Positions 16,185 through 25,753 of a DNA stretch of 36,341 nucleotides are shown here, in pieces. Made by a program: the position numbers and the translations under genes. Each line of letters opens with the position of its first letter. Position 1 is the stretch's first letter. The stretch is taken from the NCBI GenBank assembly GCA_964559135.1, contig CAZLGG010000034.1, positions 1 to 36,341 of the forward strand, given 5' to 3'. Source of the stretch: DRQF01 sp964559135. GTDB taxonomy: Bacteria > Planctomycetota > GCA-002687715 > DRQF01. The notes under the pieces are model-generated. The model was not told the origin of the DNA. It saw only the letters and a program-made list of their open reading frames with translations, and did no database searches.

Positions 16185-16844
16185 ATGACCGACACCACCG
16201 ATCCCTCTCGGAGCGACCGACTCGTCGGAGTCGAAGACGGTCCGCAGGTGGAGATCAAGGTCAAAGGGTCCCGTTTCCTCGGCCAAGTCTTTCAGGCCAT
16301 GAGCGAAGCGGAGGCGAATGAGCAACTGCGACTCACCCGCAAGCGGTATCACGACGCCACCCACCATGGCAGCGCCTGGCGACTCCCGCCGCCGCAAGCT
16401 CCCGTGGAGGCGGCCGACGACGACGGCGAGCCCGCGGGCACGACAGGTTCCCCGATCCTCCTCCAACTTCGCGGGGCCAGCCTCCTGGGCGCCCTGTGCA
16501 TCGTCACCCGCTGGTTTGGAGGCACGAAACTCGGAACGGGCGGCCTCGCCCGCGCCTACGGGGAGACCGCCGCACGTGCCGTCCAAGCGGCCCCCCGCAC
16601 GACGCTCTGGCGGGCCCGGAAAATCCTCCTCGAGCCGAGTTGGGAGGACGTCGGCGCGATCGAGGCGGTGCTGGCCCGGGAGGCGCCGAGGCTCCTCCAC
16701 GTCGACCGCGACTTCGGGGAACGGCCCGTGTTCACCCTCATCGTCCCCCTGAGTCAATGTGTCCACATCCTGGATGAAGTGCGGCAGGGCACGGGCGCTC
16801 GCACCCCGGCCCACGCCGGGCCGGAGTTTCTCCGTCCGGGCTAG
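16185..16844 (+). CDS. YigZ/IMPACT family protein
   Basis: A 219-aa protein with the UPF0029 N-terminal domain (about 18-130): KVKGSRFLG, YHDATHHGSAWRL, DDDGEPAGTTGSPIL and VTRWFGGTKLGTGGLARAYG are all family signatures. The C-terminal half is the alpha/beta DUF1949-like domain. Bacterial YigZ is structurally related to IMPACT and to RNA-binding folds; its cellular role is poorly defined, with suggestions around translation regulation. GGGGAG ten bases before ATG 16185 supports the start. It diverges from hemB across 152 bp and is followed after 76 bp by the flavoprotein fusion. Confidence 0.93.
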   Translation: MTDTTDPSRSDRLVGVEDGPQVEIKVKGSRFLGQVFQAMSEAEANEQLRLTRKRYHDATHHGSAWRLPPPQAPVEAADDDGEPAGTTGSPILLQLRGASLLGALCIVTRWFGGTKLGTGGLARAYGETAARAVQAAPRTTLWRARKILLEPSWEDVGAIEAVLAREAPRLLHVDRDFGERPVFTLIVPLSQCVHILDEVRQGTGARTPAHAGPEFLRPG

Positions 16845-16920
16845 GCCGCCTTCCCAAGTCGCACGGATCGGCTAACGTCTTTTTGTCTCACCCACCGACT
16901 ACGTCTGGAGCAATTTCGAT

Positions 16921-19164
16921 ATGACGCGCATCGTGAGCATCGGCGGGGGCCCGGGCGGCCTGTACTCCGCGATCCTTCTCCGAAAAGCCTTCCCGGACTC
17001 CACCGTCGAGGTCTTCGAGCGCAACGCCCCGGACGACACCTTCGGGTGGGGCGTCGTCTTCTCCGACGAGACGCTCCAGGCCTTCGAAGCCGAAGACCCG
17101 GAAAGCTACCGGAGCATCACCGAGAGCTTCATCCATTGGACGGACATCGACACGTTCAACCGGGGCGAGCACGTTCGATCGACCGGGCACGGGTTCTCCG
17201 GCCTTTCCCGGCAGAGGCTCCTCACGATCCTGCAGGACCGGGCCGGCGACTTGGGGATCGCCGTCCACTACAAGACCGAGATCAACGATGTCGCTGACGT
17301 GGGCGAAGCCGACCTCATCATCGCCGCCGACGGTGTCAACAGCTTCATCCGCGAACGTTACGCCGACAGTTTCCGTCCCACCGTGGACTGGCGAAAATGC
17401 CGATTCTCCTGGCTGGGTACCGACAAGCCCCTGGAGGCCTTCACGTTCATCTTCAAGCGCAATGAGCACGGACTCTTTCGCGTCCACGCCTACCCCTTCC
17501 AAAAGGGCCTCGGCACCTGGATCGTGGAGTGCACCGAAGACACCTGGAAACGCGCGGGTCTGGACAAGGTCGACGATGACGGCACTCTAGAATACTGCGA
17601 GGAACTCTTCGCTGACGAGTTGGACGGACACCACCTGCTTGCGAACCGCTCCATCTGGCGTCGCTTTCCCACGATCACCTGCGAGCGTTGGCGGCACGGC
17701 AACATCGTTCTCCTCGGCGATGCCGTCCACACCGCCCACTTCTCCATCGGTTCAGGTACGAAACTCGCCATGGAAGACGCCGTGGCGCTGCGGGACGCCC
17801 TCGTGACCCACGGCATGGACGACATGGCGCGCACGCTCGATGCTTATGAGGAATCCCGCCGCATCGACGTCATCAAGGTGCAAAAGGCTGCCGACACGAG
17901 CCTCAAGTGGTTCGAGAACACGGAACGCTACGAGAACCAGCCGATCCTCCAGTTCACGTTCAACCTGATGACGCGTTCCAAAAAGATCACCTGGGACAAT
18001 CTCGCGTTGAGAGATCCGGACCTCGTGGCCCGCGTGGCCGATTGGTACCGGCGGAACGAGGGGGCTCCGCTCACGAGCGAGGGCGAGGCCCCCGAGCCCA
18101 TTTTCACTCCCTACACCCTCGGAACGCTGAACCTGGTCAATCGCATCGTCGTGAGTCCCATGTGCCAGTACTCCGCGGACGAGGGTGTGCCCAACGCATG
18201 GCACCGCATCCACTACGGGGAACTCGCCTTGGGGGGTGCGGGCTTGGTGATGACCGAGATGACGAACGTCTCGGCGGAGGGCCGGATCACACGGGGCTGC
18301 GCGGGCCTTTGGAACGAGACCCAGGAGAAGGCGTGGAAGGAGATCGTCGATTTCGCCCACGCCCACGCGAAAGGCAAGATTGGCATCCAGTTGGCTCACG
18401 CCGGACGCAAAGGTTCGGCCCACCTCCCCTGGGTGGCCGAGGACACGCCGCTGAGCACGGCCGATGGCGCCTGGAGGACCCTAGGCCCCAGCGCTCTGTC
18501 CTGGGCCGACGGATGGCCCAGCCCCAAGGAGATGGACCGCGCCGACATGGACCGGATTCGGGACGATTTCGTCGCCGCCTCCCGACGGGCCGACCGCGCC
18601 GGGTTCGATCTGGTGGAACTCCACATGGCTCACGGTTATCTGCTCTCGAGTTTTCTCTCTCCGCTGTCCAATCGACGCACCGACGAGTATGGCGGCTCCC
18701 TCGAGAATCGCCTGCGGTATCCCCTCGAGGTCTTTCGCGCCGTGCGCGCCGCGTGGCCCGACGAGAAGCCGGTCATCGTCAGGATTTCAGCCAGCGACTG
18801 GCACCCGGAGGGTCAGACGGTCGAAGACGCGGTTCGAATCGCCCTCGCCTTGAAGGAGGCGGGCTGCGCCCTGCTCGATGTCTCGAGCGGCGGCAACGCG
18901 CCGGATTCCGCACCCGTCTACGGCCGCATGTATCAGGTGCCCTTTGCGGAGCAGATCGCTCACGAGGCCGAGATTCCCGTCATGGCCGTGGGCGCCATTC
19001 TCGGCGCGGATCACGCGAATACGATCCTCGCCGCCGGTCGGGCCCAGCTTTGCGCCATGGCCAGGCCCCATCTGCGCGACCCCCATCTGACCCTCAACGC
19101 CGCAAATCGCTATGAATTCCCGGACCAGTTCTGGCCCCCCCAGTACGTCCGCGGCAAGGTCTGA
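16921..19164 (+). CDS. Flavin monooxygenase/Old Yellow Enzyme fusion acting on an aryl-CoA
   Basis: A 747-aa two-enzyme fusion. Residues 1-about 385 are a group A flavin monooxygenase: GGGPGG (8-13) for FAD, ADGVNS, and LLGDAVHTAHFSIGSGTKLAMEDA with G266-D267. Residues about 391-747 are an OYE/YqjM-type FMN reductase: SPMCQYS (Cys415), IQLAHAGRK (His493), ELHMAHGYLLSSFLSPLSNRRTDEYGGS in the FMN-barrel. This architecture is that of bifunctional salicylyl-CoA 5-hydroxylase and of 2-aminobenzoyl-CoA monooxygenase/reductase from Azoarcus, which hydroxylate then reduce an aromatic CoA thioester. No CoA ligase or ring-cleavage gene is nearby, so the actual substrate is undetermined. GGAG ten bases upstream supports the ATG. 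Confidence 0.9.
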   Translation: MTRIVSIGGGPGGLYSAILLRKAFPDSTVEVFERNAPDDTFGWGVVFSDETLQAFEAEDPESYRSITESFIHWTDIDTFNRGEHVRSTGHGFSGLSRQRLLTILQDRAGDLGIAVHYKTEINDVADVGEADLIIAADGVNSFIRERYADSFRPTVDWRKCRFSWLGTDKPLEAFTFIFKRNEHGLFRVHAYPFQKGLGTWIVECTEDTWKRAGLDKVDDDGTLEYCEELFADELDGHHLLANRSIWRRFPTITCERWRHGNIVLLGDAVHTAHFSIGSGTKLAMEDAVALRDALVTHGMDDMARTLDAYEESRRIDVIKVQKAADTSLKWFENTERYENQPILQFTFNLMTRSKKITWDNLALRDPDLVARVADWYRRNEGAPLTSEGEAPEPIFTPYTLGTLNLVNRIVVSPMCQYSADEGVPNAWHRIHYGELALGGAGLVMTEMTNVSAEGRITRGCAGLWNETQEKAWKEIVDFAHAHAKGKIGIQLAHAGRKGSAHLPWVAEDTPLSTADGAWRTLGPSALSWADGWPSPKEMDRADMDRIRDDFVAASRRADRAGFDLVELHMAHGYLLSSFLSPLSNRRTDEYGGSLENRLRYPLEVFRAVRAAWPDEKPVIVRISASDWHPEGQTVEDAVRIALALKEAGCALLDVSSGGNAPDSAPVYGRMYQVPFAEQIAHEAEIPVMAVGAILGADHANTILAAGRAQLCAMARPHLRDPHLTLNAANRYEFPDQFWPPQYVRGKV

Positions 19165-19187
19165 CCCGGGAATTCCTCTCGTCTCGG

Positions 19188-19217
19188 CTGACAGGACCGC
19201 CCTTCCCGTGGTATGAA
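19188..19217 (+). promoter_or_regulatory. Sigma-70-like promoter of the glutamate-synthase-like gene
   Basis: CTGACA (19188-19193), an 18-base spacer and TATGAA (19212-19217) predict a transcript start near 19224, giving a leader of about 25 nt that contains GGAG before ATG 19249. The earlier ATG at 19213 would lie inside the -10 box, which supports the later start. Confidence 0.5.
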
Positions 19218-19248
19218 AGATCGGGATCGAGGTGGAGACGAACAAACC

Positions 19249-20787
19249 ATGTGGAACTGGATACAGGAATGCCCCTGGCAGGCCATCTTTGCGGCATTCG
19301 GGATTCTCATTGTCTTGGTCGCCATTCGCGACATTTTCTTCGCGTCCAAAAAGCACGCCATCCGGCACAACTTCCCGGTTGTCGGGAACCTGCGCTACTG
19401 GTTGGAGACCATCGGGCCTGAGCTTCGGCAATACTGGGTCGCCAACGATCGGGAGGAGTTGCCCTTCAACCGGAGCGAGCGCTCCTGGATCTACGCCTCC
19501 GCGAAGAATCAGAACAAGAATTTCGGATTCGGCACGGCGGAACAGATCTACTCCACGGGCTATCCCATCATCAAGCAAGCGGAATTCCCCTTCCCGGAAT
19601 CGAAGGCCCACCACTTCGACGACGATGCCACCGCCATTCCCTGTGTGAAGGTCATGGGCCAATCGCACAACCGCAAGCGCCCCTGGAGGCCGCCGTCCAT
19701 CATCAACATCTCGGCGATGTCGTTCGGTTCTCTCGGCTACAGAGCGATTTCCTCTCTCAATCGCGGCGCGAAGGCAGGAGGCTGCTACCACAACACGGGC
19801 GAAGGAGGCCTCAGCCCGTACCACCTCCTGGGCGCCGACGTGGTCTGGCAGATCGGCACCGGGTACTTCGGCGCCCGTGACGAGAACGGACGGTTCTCTC
19901 TCGAAAAGGTCGCTCATACGGTCGAGAAACATCCTCAGGTCCGCGCCATCGAGATCAAGCTCTCCCAGGGGGCGAAACCCGGTAAGGGCGGCATCCTTCC
20001 CGGCGCCAAAGTCACGGCCGAAATCGCCCGCATCCGACACATTCCCGAAGGAGAGGACTGTATCTCCCCCAACGCCCACGTCGAGTTCGAGAGCGTGGAC
20101 GAACTCATCACCTTCGTCGAGAAGATCGCCAACCGGACGGGACTCCCCGTGGGTATCAAGTCGGCCGTCGGCAAGCTCGACTTCTGGCACGACTTGGCGC
20201 GGCAGATGAAGGAGCGGGGTGAAGGGCCCGATTACATCGCCATCGACGGCGGGGAAGGCGGCACCGGCGCGGCGCCGTTGACGTTCGCCGACCACGTCTC
20301 GCTCCCCTTCAAGATCGGGTTCGAACGGGTCTACCGGATCTTCCAAGCGGCGGAGGTCTCCAAGGACATCCTCTGGATCGGCGCCGGGAAGTTGGGCTTC
20401 CCCGACCGCGCCCTCATCGCGCTCGCCATGGGCTGCGACATGATCTACGTGGCCCGGGAAGCCATGATCGCCATTGGCTGCATTCAGGCGCAAAAATGCC
20501 ACACGGGCCACTGCCCGGTCGGTGTCGCGACGCAGAACAAGTGGCTTCAGGCCGGTTTGAACATCGACGACAAGTCCATGCGTTTCGCCAACTACGTCAG
20601 GTCCTTCCGGAAAGAACTTCTCACGCTCGCTCATGCCTGCGGCTATGAACATCCCGCTGACGTGACCGGTCGCGACATCGAGTTCAGCACGGGGGTGAAT
20701 CAGTTCACCAATCTGGAAGACCTCCTGGGATACAAGAAAGACCGCCTCGGCCCGATCCGCATGAGCGACCTCACCTCCGTCGACTGA
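19249..20787 (+). CDS. Membrane-anchored FMN-binding glutamate synthase-like protein
   Basis: A 512-aa protein with one transmembrane helix at about 10-30 (AIFAAFGILIVLVAIRDIFF) followed by the GltB FMN-barrel domain. Seen motifs are INISAMSFGSLG, AGGCYHNTGEGG, IEIKLSQGAKPGKGG, DGGEGGTGAAP and the 3Fe-4S ligands C411-x5-C417-x4-C422 (CIQAQKCHTGHCPVG). It has neither the glutaminase domain nor the GltD-like subunit of true glutamate synthase. It belongs to the FMN-binding glutamate synthase family of membrane-tethered proteins whose reaction is not established. The start at 19249 is chosen from GGAG at 19234-19237 and promoter placement. It follows the flavoprotein fusion by 84 bp but seems to have its own promoter, and converges on the repeat array with a 29-bp gap. 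Confidence 0.9.
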   Translation: MWNWIQECPWQAIFAAFGILIVLVAIRDIFFASKKHAIRHNFPVVGNLRYWLETIGPELRQYWVANDREELPFNRSERSWIYASAKNQNKNFGFGTAEQIYSTGYPIIKQAEFPFPESKAHHFDDDATAIPCVKVMGQSHNRKRPWRPPSIINISAMSFGSLGYRAISSLNRGAKAGGCYHNTGEGGLSPYHLLGADVVWQIGTGYFGARDENGRFSLEKVAHTVEKHPQVRAIEIKLSQGAKPGKGGILPGAKVTAEIARIRHIPEGEDCISPNAHVEFESVDELITFVEKIANRTGLPVGIKSAVGKLDFWHDLARQMKERGEGPDYIAIDGGEGGTGAAPLTFADHVSLPFKIGFERVYRIFQAAEVSKDILWIGAGKLGFPDRALIALAMGCDMIYVAREAMIAIGCIQAQKCHTGHCPVGVATQNKWLQAGLNIDDKSMRFANYVRSFRKELLTLAHACGYEHPADVTGRDIEFSTGVNQFTNLEDLLGYKKDRLGPIRMSDLTSVD

Positions 20788-20816
20788 AGGCCGGAGCTGC
20801 AGACCACCTTTCCTTT

Positions 20817-23231
20817 CTACTGCCTCGTCAACACCACGCGAACGTTCTGGTCGCCCGGTTCGGCGACGTGGGGAGCCTTCATGTCGCTGGCCCAGACGAC
20901 GCGCCGGGTCTTCCCCGCGCTGTCGGTCTCCTCGGCGATTCGCCAGCCCCGAAGTTCGTATCGTTTCCCTTCGGGGACGACGAGGCGGAAGCGTCCCCGC
21001 TCGTCGCTCTTCACCCTTCGCGGCCGTTGATCCTTCCCGCCCGACCCGGTCGCCCCGTTCTCCTCGACAGCCGTCGCAACGATGGAGGCGCCCGGGAAGG
21101 GAGTTCCGTCGTCGTGGAGGACGATTCCCGAAATCGCCACCTCCCGAGGAAGCCGGAGTTCGACGGATCGCCTCTCGCCCGCATTGAGCCGCAAGACCTG
21201 GACGGTCTTGCTCTTCAAAGTGACGTCGTAGGCACCGGCCGGGATAGCGTCGATCCGGAATCTCCCCTCGTCGTCCGTCGTCGCCGCGAGGTCCCTTCGT
21301 CGTCGGGGCCCGATTCCGATCCCCAGGTTGGTCCCTCTCCCGACGTCGGACGACACAAGAGTCACCCGGCCACCGATCAGGGGCCCGCCCTGAGCGTCAA
21401 AGGCCGTTCCGCTCAGGGTCGCCCCAGGCCCCACCACGAGAGTGAGCTCGGACGGCGCCGGCCCCGACGCGAGGTTGAGCTCCTCCCGGGCACTTGAAAC
21501 ATAGCGGGGGTGTTCGGCCGTAATGACAACTTTTTTCGCCCTTGGAACCGAGGTCAGTTCGAAACGCCCATCGACATCGCTCGTCACGTGATGCCGTGGG
21601 GTACGAGTCAAACTCACAAACATCACATTCTTCTTGCCGTCCGTGTGAAACTCCACCCAGGCCGCCGCCACGGGCTCCCCGTCGGAATCCACGACACGCC
21701 CACGCAGTCGGACAGCCCTGACCATGATGACTTGAAGACTGTCCCGAACCTCACCCGGCTCGAGAAAACGTCGGCGAGATCTATCCTCGTCGGCCCCGTC
21801 GTCATCCTCCGTCACCTCTTCAACCACACTCTTGGACGATCCATCGACGACAGCGACGAAATCAGGGTGCGATGCGGTCACCACGAACCGACCGGCGGGA
21901 ACGTCCTTCACTTCGAAACGACCGTTCGCGTCGGTGATCACGGGGCTCGTCTTTCCGACATTCCCGATGGTATTGGGACTATAGATGACCACCTCGGCGC
22001 CCTGAATCGGAAGGAGACTTCCCTTCGCGAGCACCCGCCCCCCCACGATGGCCCCCCCGACCATGGGGAGGTCGACGAGATCCCGATCCCCGCTTCTGTC
22101 TTCCGCCTGCACCTGAATTCCCGGTCGACCTCGAGAGCGTCCCTCGGTGTCCATTTTCAAGCTGAACCCGGCCATGCGAACGCCCACGATGAAGGATCCC
22201 ATCTTCGATATTCCCTTCAAGGTGTAGGCACCGTCGACCCCGCTCCGGACCTCTCGATACACGGGCAAGCCACTGTCTGCGACCTTCACCAGGGCGAAAA
22301 CGACAGCACCTTCGAGCCCCTTCCCCGTTGCCGCGTCGAACACCCGGCCGAAAACTTCGCCCTCGGATGGCATGACGTATTCGGCGGGTGGGGAGAAACT
22401 TCCCTTCTTCCCGTCGAGCCGGATATTCCCCATGGACGTCGGTCCATAGCCCTCGGCGCGAAGGGTCCCCGCGTAACGGCCCGGTGCCAGATCCGTGAAC
22501 ACGAAGTGCCCGTCTCGGTTCGTCCTCGCTTGATAGGTCCTGACCACGGCCATCTGGTCCCGTTTCATGTCGAAGAGATTCACTTGGACACCACTCACCG
22601 GGAGGCCGTCACGATTGCGGACCACTCCTTCGAATCGGATGGCGGGCTTCAGACGAACGAGCACATCCCCCACCTCCCCGCGCTCGGGCACACGGAAGGA
22701 ATCGGAGAACCTTCGTCCAAGACCTTTCGCCTTCACGAGGACCGTGTAGTCGCCCGGCGCCGCCTGCTCGAAGCGAAAGACCCCCTTCTCGTCGGTCTCC
22801 ACCTCGACGACGGGACGGTTTTCCTCCTGGGCCAATCGCAATAAGCTGGACATATCGAGGGTGAAGAGGCTTTCCACGATCGAACTGGTCATGAGACCCA
22901 CTCGAGCTCCCGCCACGGGCGTCTCGCTGCCGTCCCTGATGACACGCCCCATGATGACCGGATGCGCAGCGACCGATTCACTCCGCCCAGACGGCTCCTT
23001 TTCCTCCGCTTCCGTCTCCAGGGACTCGGAGGAGAGTCTACGGTTCTCGACGCGGCGGTGGCTCCTGCGCGCCGTCCCCGTCGGTGGCCCCTGGACCGAG
23101 AGATCCGGCGCTGAGGAGTCCTCGTCCCCAACCCCGTAATCATCGTCGTCCCCCATGAACAGGACGAGGAAGGACGCCACCAGAACGAGGGCGAAGCCGA
23201 GGAGGGCGAGGATGAGGGGAGACATCTTCAT
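20817..23231 (-). CDS. Repeat-array paralogue 3: anchored protein with seven CarboxypepD_reg-like repeats
   Basis: An 804-aa protein: a signal-anchor helix (about 4-26), an acidic linker (GDDDDYGVGDED) and a low-complexity Arg/Ser/Glu region, then seven beta-sandwich repeats of roughly 90-110 aa. Repeats open with a G-V strand and a P-GA-V turn (MGRVIRDGSETPVAGARV; FEGVVRNRDGLPVSGVQV; FGRVFDAATGKGLEGAVV; GGRVLAKGSLLPIQGAEV; RGRVVDSDGEPVAAAWV; SGTAFDAQGGPLIGGRV; SGIVLHDDGTPFPGASI) and continue with D-GRF/AY, P-G-Y/F-V. This is the transthyretin-like carboxypeptidase regulatory fold, with no peptidase domain attached. Shares DRSGDRDLVDLPMVGGA with its neighbours. Probably displayed outside the cytoplasmic membrane; ligand unknown. 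Last of the three-gene array; only a weak purine-rich site (GAGAG) precedes the start. Confidence 0.85.
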   Translation of the reverse strand: MKMSPLILALLGFALVLVASFLVLFMGDDDDYGVGDEDSSAPDLSVQGPPTGTARRSHRRVENRRLSSESLETEAEEKEPSGRSESVAAHPVIMGRVIRDGSETPVAGARVGLMTSSIVESLFTLDMSSLLRLAQEENRPVVEVETDEKGVFRFEQAAPGDYTVLVKAKGLGRRFSDSFRVPERGEVGDVLVRLKPAIRFEGVVRNRDGLPVSGVQVNLFDMKRDQMAVVRTYQARTNRDGHFVFTDLAPGRYAGTLRAEGYGPTSMGNIRLDGKKGSFSPPAEYVMPSEGEVFGRVFDAATGKGLEGAVVFALVKVADSGLPVYREVRSGVDGAYTLKGISKMGSFIVGVRMAGFSLKMDTEGRSRGRPGIQVQAEDRSGDRDLVDLPMVGGAIVGGRVLAKGSLLPIQGAEVVIYSPNTIGNVGKTSPVITDANGRFEVKDVPAGRFVVTASHPDFVAVVDGSSKSVVEEVTEDDDGADEDRSRRRFLEPGEVRDSLQVIMVRAVRLRGRVVDSDGEPVAAAWVEFHTDGKKNVMFVSLTRTPRHHVTSDVDGRFELTSVPRAKKVVITAEHPRYVSSAREELNLASGPAPSELTLVVGPGATLSGTAFDAQGGPLIGGRVTLVSSDVGRGTNLGIGIGPRRRRDLAATTDDEGRFRIDAIPAGAYDVTLKSKTVQVLRLNAGERRSVELRLPREVAISGIVLHDDGTPFPGASIVATAVEENGATGSGGKDQRPRRVKSDERGRFRLVVPEGKRYELRGWRIAEETDSAGKTRRVVWASDMKAPHVAEPGDQNVRVVLTRQ

Positions 23232-23342
23232 GGTCGAACTCTCTGCGGTTCCAGGACGGTTTCACTCATACTCTTTCCCCCACCGAGAAAGACGCAAGCC
23301 CGGCGCCTCGCGGGCTCCCGGGTCGGCGGGCCGTCATCGCCT

Positions 23343-25712
23343 TCACCGAGCGAAAACGAGACGAAGCTCGGGCTGCCGGCCGGAGACGAACTTGGGAGCC
23401 TTTCCGACCAGATACCACTCGATGAACGAAAAACGACCGCGGGAGATTCTCGTCCTCGTGACGGCCAGAGCTCGAACCCTGCAGGACAGGCCCTCCTCGA
23501 TCCGTAACTCGAAACGTCCCGTGGCGTCGGTTTCAACGGAGGATTCGGTGGTCACGGGTGCCAAGCCATTTCGACTGACATGCTCCACGGCGATGGAAAC
23601 CTTCACACCCGAGAGGACCACTCCGTCCTCCCCAACGGCCATGCCGCGGACGAGGACCGTCCGAGGCAGACGCACGGTCACGTCCTTTTTCTCCCCCGTT
23701 TGCAACGTCAACCGCATGCGTTCCCCACCGTCCACCTCGAGGACGTAGTCGCCGGCCGCAATCCCCTTCAAGCGGAACTGCCCGTCCCCCTCCGTAAAGG
23801 TGCCGCGTAACCTCACGTCGGACCCCGAAGTCCCCGGGGCTGCCACGGACGGGGCGGCAACGTCCAGGGGACGCAGGCGGACTCGCAGGCCCGGCGCCAC
23901 GGTTCCGTCGTCCCGGTACACCTTCCCATCGACGACAGCCCCGTGCCACAGCTCGAGAATGAGATCATCGGGCAAGGGGTTCGCGGCGAGGTCGAGATGG
24001 ACGACAGCCGTGGGATCGAATTCGGGATGCGTGGCCGTGACGATGAGGTCATCCACTCGGGGCACCGACCCCAACTCGAAGGCCCCCTTGCCGTCACTCT
24101 GGACCCCGTCATGCCATTGAAGGCGCGTCGTGACGTCACCCCCGGGCACCGACTTCGCCTCAAAGTTCACGATCGCTCCCCCGACGGGCTCGCCGTCCGG
24201 CCCCACCACGTGGCCCCGCAGCCTCACGGCCGACTCCATCTCCACGACCACACCCTCCCGAATCTCGCCGGGACGCAGGCGCTTCGTGTCATCCTCCCTT
24301 TTCGTGTCGCTCTGGAGGAAGCTCGCAAGGTGGGCATTGGGATCACCGCGATAGGCGGCGACGTAATCGGGATGGGTGGCGGTCACGACGAAGTAGCCGG
24401 CCGGGACGTGCTCGACGCTGAACCGCCCCTGAGCGTCGGTCAGAACCGGCTTCGACCGGCCATCCAAACCGACGGCCCGGGGACTGACCACGAGCACCCG
24501 GGCCCCCTCGATGGGCCTGTGAGTCGCCTTGTCGAGAACCGTTCCCTCCAGAGTCGCTCCCCCCAGCATGGGGAGATTCACGAGTTCACGTTCCCCATTC
24601 CGATCAGACGCAACGAGGCGAATCCCAGGGTTCAGAGCCGCCCGCGGATTCTCTCCCAGGTCCATGGAGTAGCCGTCCGCGAGCGCTCCGATCACAAGTT
24701 CACCCCTCGAGGGCGCCCCTCTCAGAACATAGGCACCATCCTTTCCGCTTCGGGTCGAAAGATACGCCGGGTACATCCGATTCTTGATGTCGATAAGAGC
24801 GTAGACGACAACGTTCTCCAGCCCCGCGCCGGTCGCAGCGTCAAAGACGCGTCCGACGACCTCGGCCTCGGGAGTCAGCGTGAAGGAGGAGGGCCGTCGC
24901 CCCCCCCGTCGAAGAGCGAGGATTCCCATTCCCGTGATACCAAAACCCTTGGCCGTCAACGTCCCGGCGAAGATGCCGGGCTCGAGGTCCTCGAACACGA
25001 AGCGGCCCTCCCGGTCCGTGAATTCCTGGTAGGTGCGAAGAATGGGGGCGTGGTCTATCGCCACATCGAGGAGCTCCACCCTCACCCCTGGCACCGGCAC
25101 ACCGTCGGGGGCGACGACCCTCCCTTCGAAGCACACGCCCGGGATAAGCGCGACTTCGATGCGACGCTCCGCGCGTTCCTTTGTCACCCGAAACGCATCG
25201 GCGAAACGGCGACCGTAGCCCTTCGCTCGGACGAGGACCGTGTATCCCCCAGGCGTCACGCCCTCGAAACGAAACCCTCCCTCGTCGTCGGTCATCATCG
25301 TCGCCAAGGGACGATGGGGAGCACGAAGCCTCGTCAGGTCCGTGGTGACGTTCACGTCGTTGGGGTCCTTCACCACCACGGAAGGCAAGAGCTCGACGGC
25401 GGCTCCCGGAACCGGTTTCGACGTCGACTTCTCGACCACGCGGCCCATGACGACCGGACCCTTCCGGGTCATGGGCGGGACCTTCGCGGTCGCGCGGGCC
25501 CTGGGGGGCGTGACCTTGTCCTCGGGAGGGCCGTCGCCTCTGCTCTCGTATGCGGCCGTTCGCCTCACGACTCCTGTTTCGCCGGAGGCCTGTTCCTCCG
25601 CCACCGAGCCCGTGTCCATCACGTTGCCCTCCGGCTCGTCCGAGAGGAACAGAGACAAGGAGATCGCGATCAAAACGACCGCGAGCCCCAGAATCACCGT
25701 GGAGAGTTTCAT
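23343..25712 (-). CDS. Repeat-array paralogue 2: anchored protein with seven CarboxypepD_reg-like repeats
   Basis: A 789-aa protein with the same plan as its neighbours: a signal anchor (MKLSTVILGLAVVLIAISLS), an acidic linker, then seven repeats starting MGRVVEKSTSKPVPGAAV, FEGRVVAPDGVPVPGVRV, VGRVFDAATGAGLENVVV, EGTVLDKATHRPIEGARV, RGHVVGPDGEPVGGAIV, DGKVYRDDGTVAPGLRV and RGMAVGEDGVVLSGVKV. AGAGGA six bases before ATG 25712 is the reason for this start rather than GTG 25715. Shared anchors include GYGRRFADAFRV, RTYQE, TRSGKDGAYVLRG and DRNGERELVNLPMLGGA. It lacks enzyme motifs. It lies 38 bp after the first paralogue and 111 bp before the third, so a single transcript is likely. Confidence 0.85.
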   Translation of the reverse strand: MKLSTVILGLAVVLIAISLSLFLSDEPEGNVMDTGSVAEEQASGETGVVRRTAAYESRGDGPPEDKVTPPRARATAKVPPMTRKGPVVMGRVVEKSTSKPVPGAAVELLPSVVVKDPNDVNVTTDLTRLRAPHRPLATMMTDDEGGFRFEGVTPGGYTVLVRAKGYGRRFADAFRVTKERAERRIEVALIPGVCFEGRVVAPDGVPVPGVRVELLDVAIDHAPILRTYQEFTDREGRFVFEDLEPGIFAGTLTAKGFGITGMGILALRRGGRRPSSFTLTPEAEVVGRVFDAATGAGLENVVVYALIDIKNRMYPAYLSTRSGKDGAYVLRGAPSRGELVIGALADGYSMDLGENPRAALNPGIRLVASDRNGERELVNLPMLGGATLEGTVLDKATHRPIEGARVLVVSPRAVGLDGRSKPVLTDAQGRFSVEHVPAGYFVVTATHPDYVAAYRGDPNAHLASFLQSDTKREDDTKRLRPGEIREGVVVEMESAVRLRGHVVGPDGEPVGGAIVNFEAKSVPGGDVTTRLQWHDGVQSDGKGAFELGSVPRVDDLIVTATHPEFDPTAVVHLDLAANPLPDDLILELWHGAVVDGKVYRDDGTVAPGLRVRLRPLDVAAPSVAAPGTSGSDVRLRGTFTEGDGQFRLKGIAAGDYVLEVDGGERMRLTLQTGEKKDVTVRLPRTVLVRGMAVGEDGVVLSGVKVSIAVEHVSRNGLAPVTTESSVETDATGRFELRIEEGLSCRVRALAVTRTRISRGRFSFIEWYLVGKAPKFVSGRQPELRLVFAR

Positions 25713-25753
25713 CACGAATCCTCTGTCATGTCCTCATCGAGGTTCCCGTGGAA

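Noticed and set aside
18787..20652. A 621-codon minus-strand frame over the glutamate-synthase-like gene
   Set aside because: The plus strand carries unmistakable FMN and iron-sulfur motifs; this is an antisense shadow.
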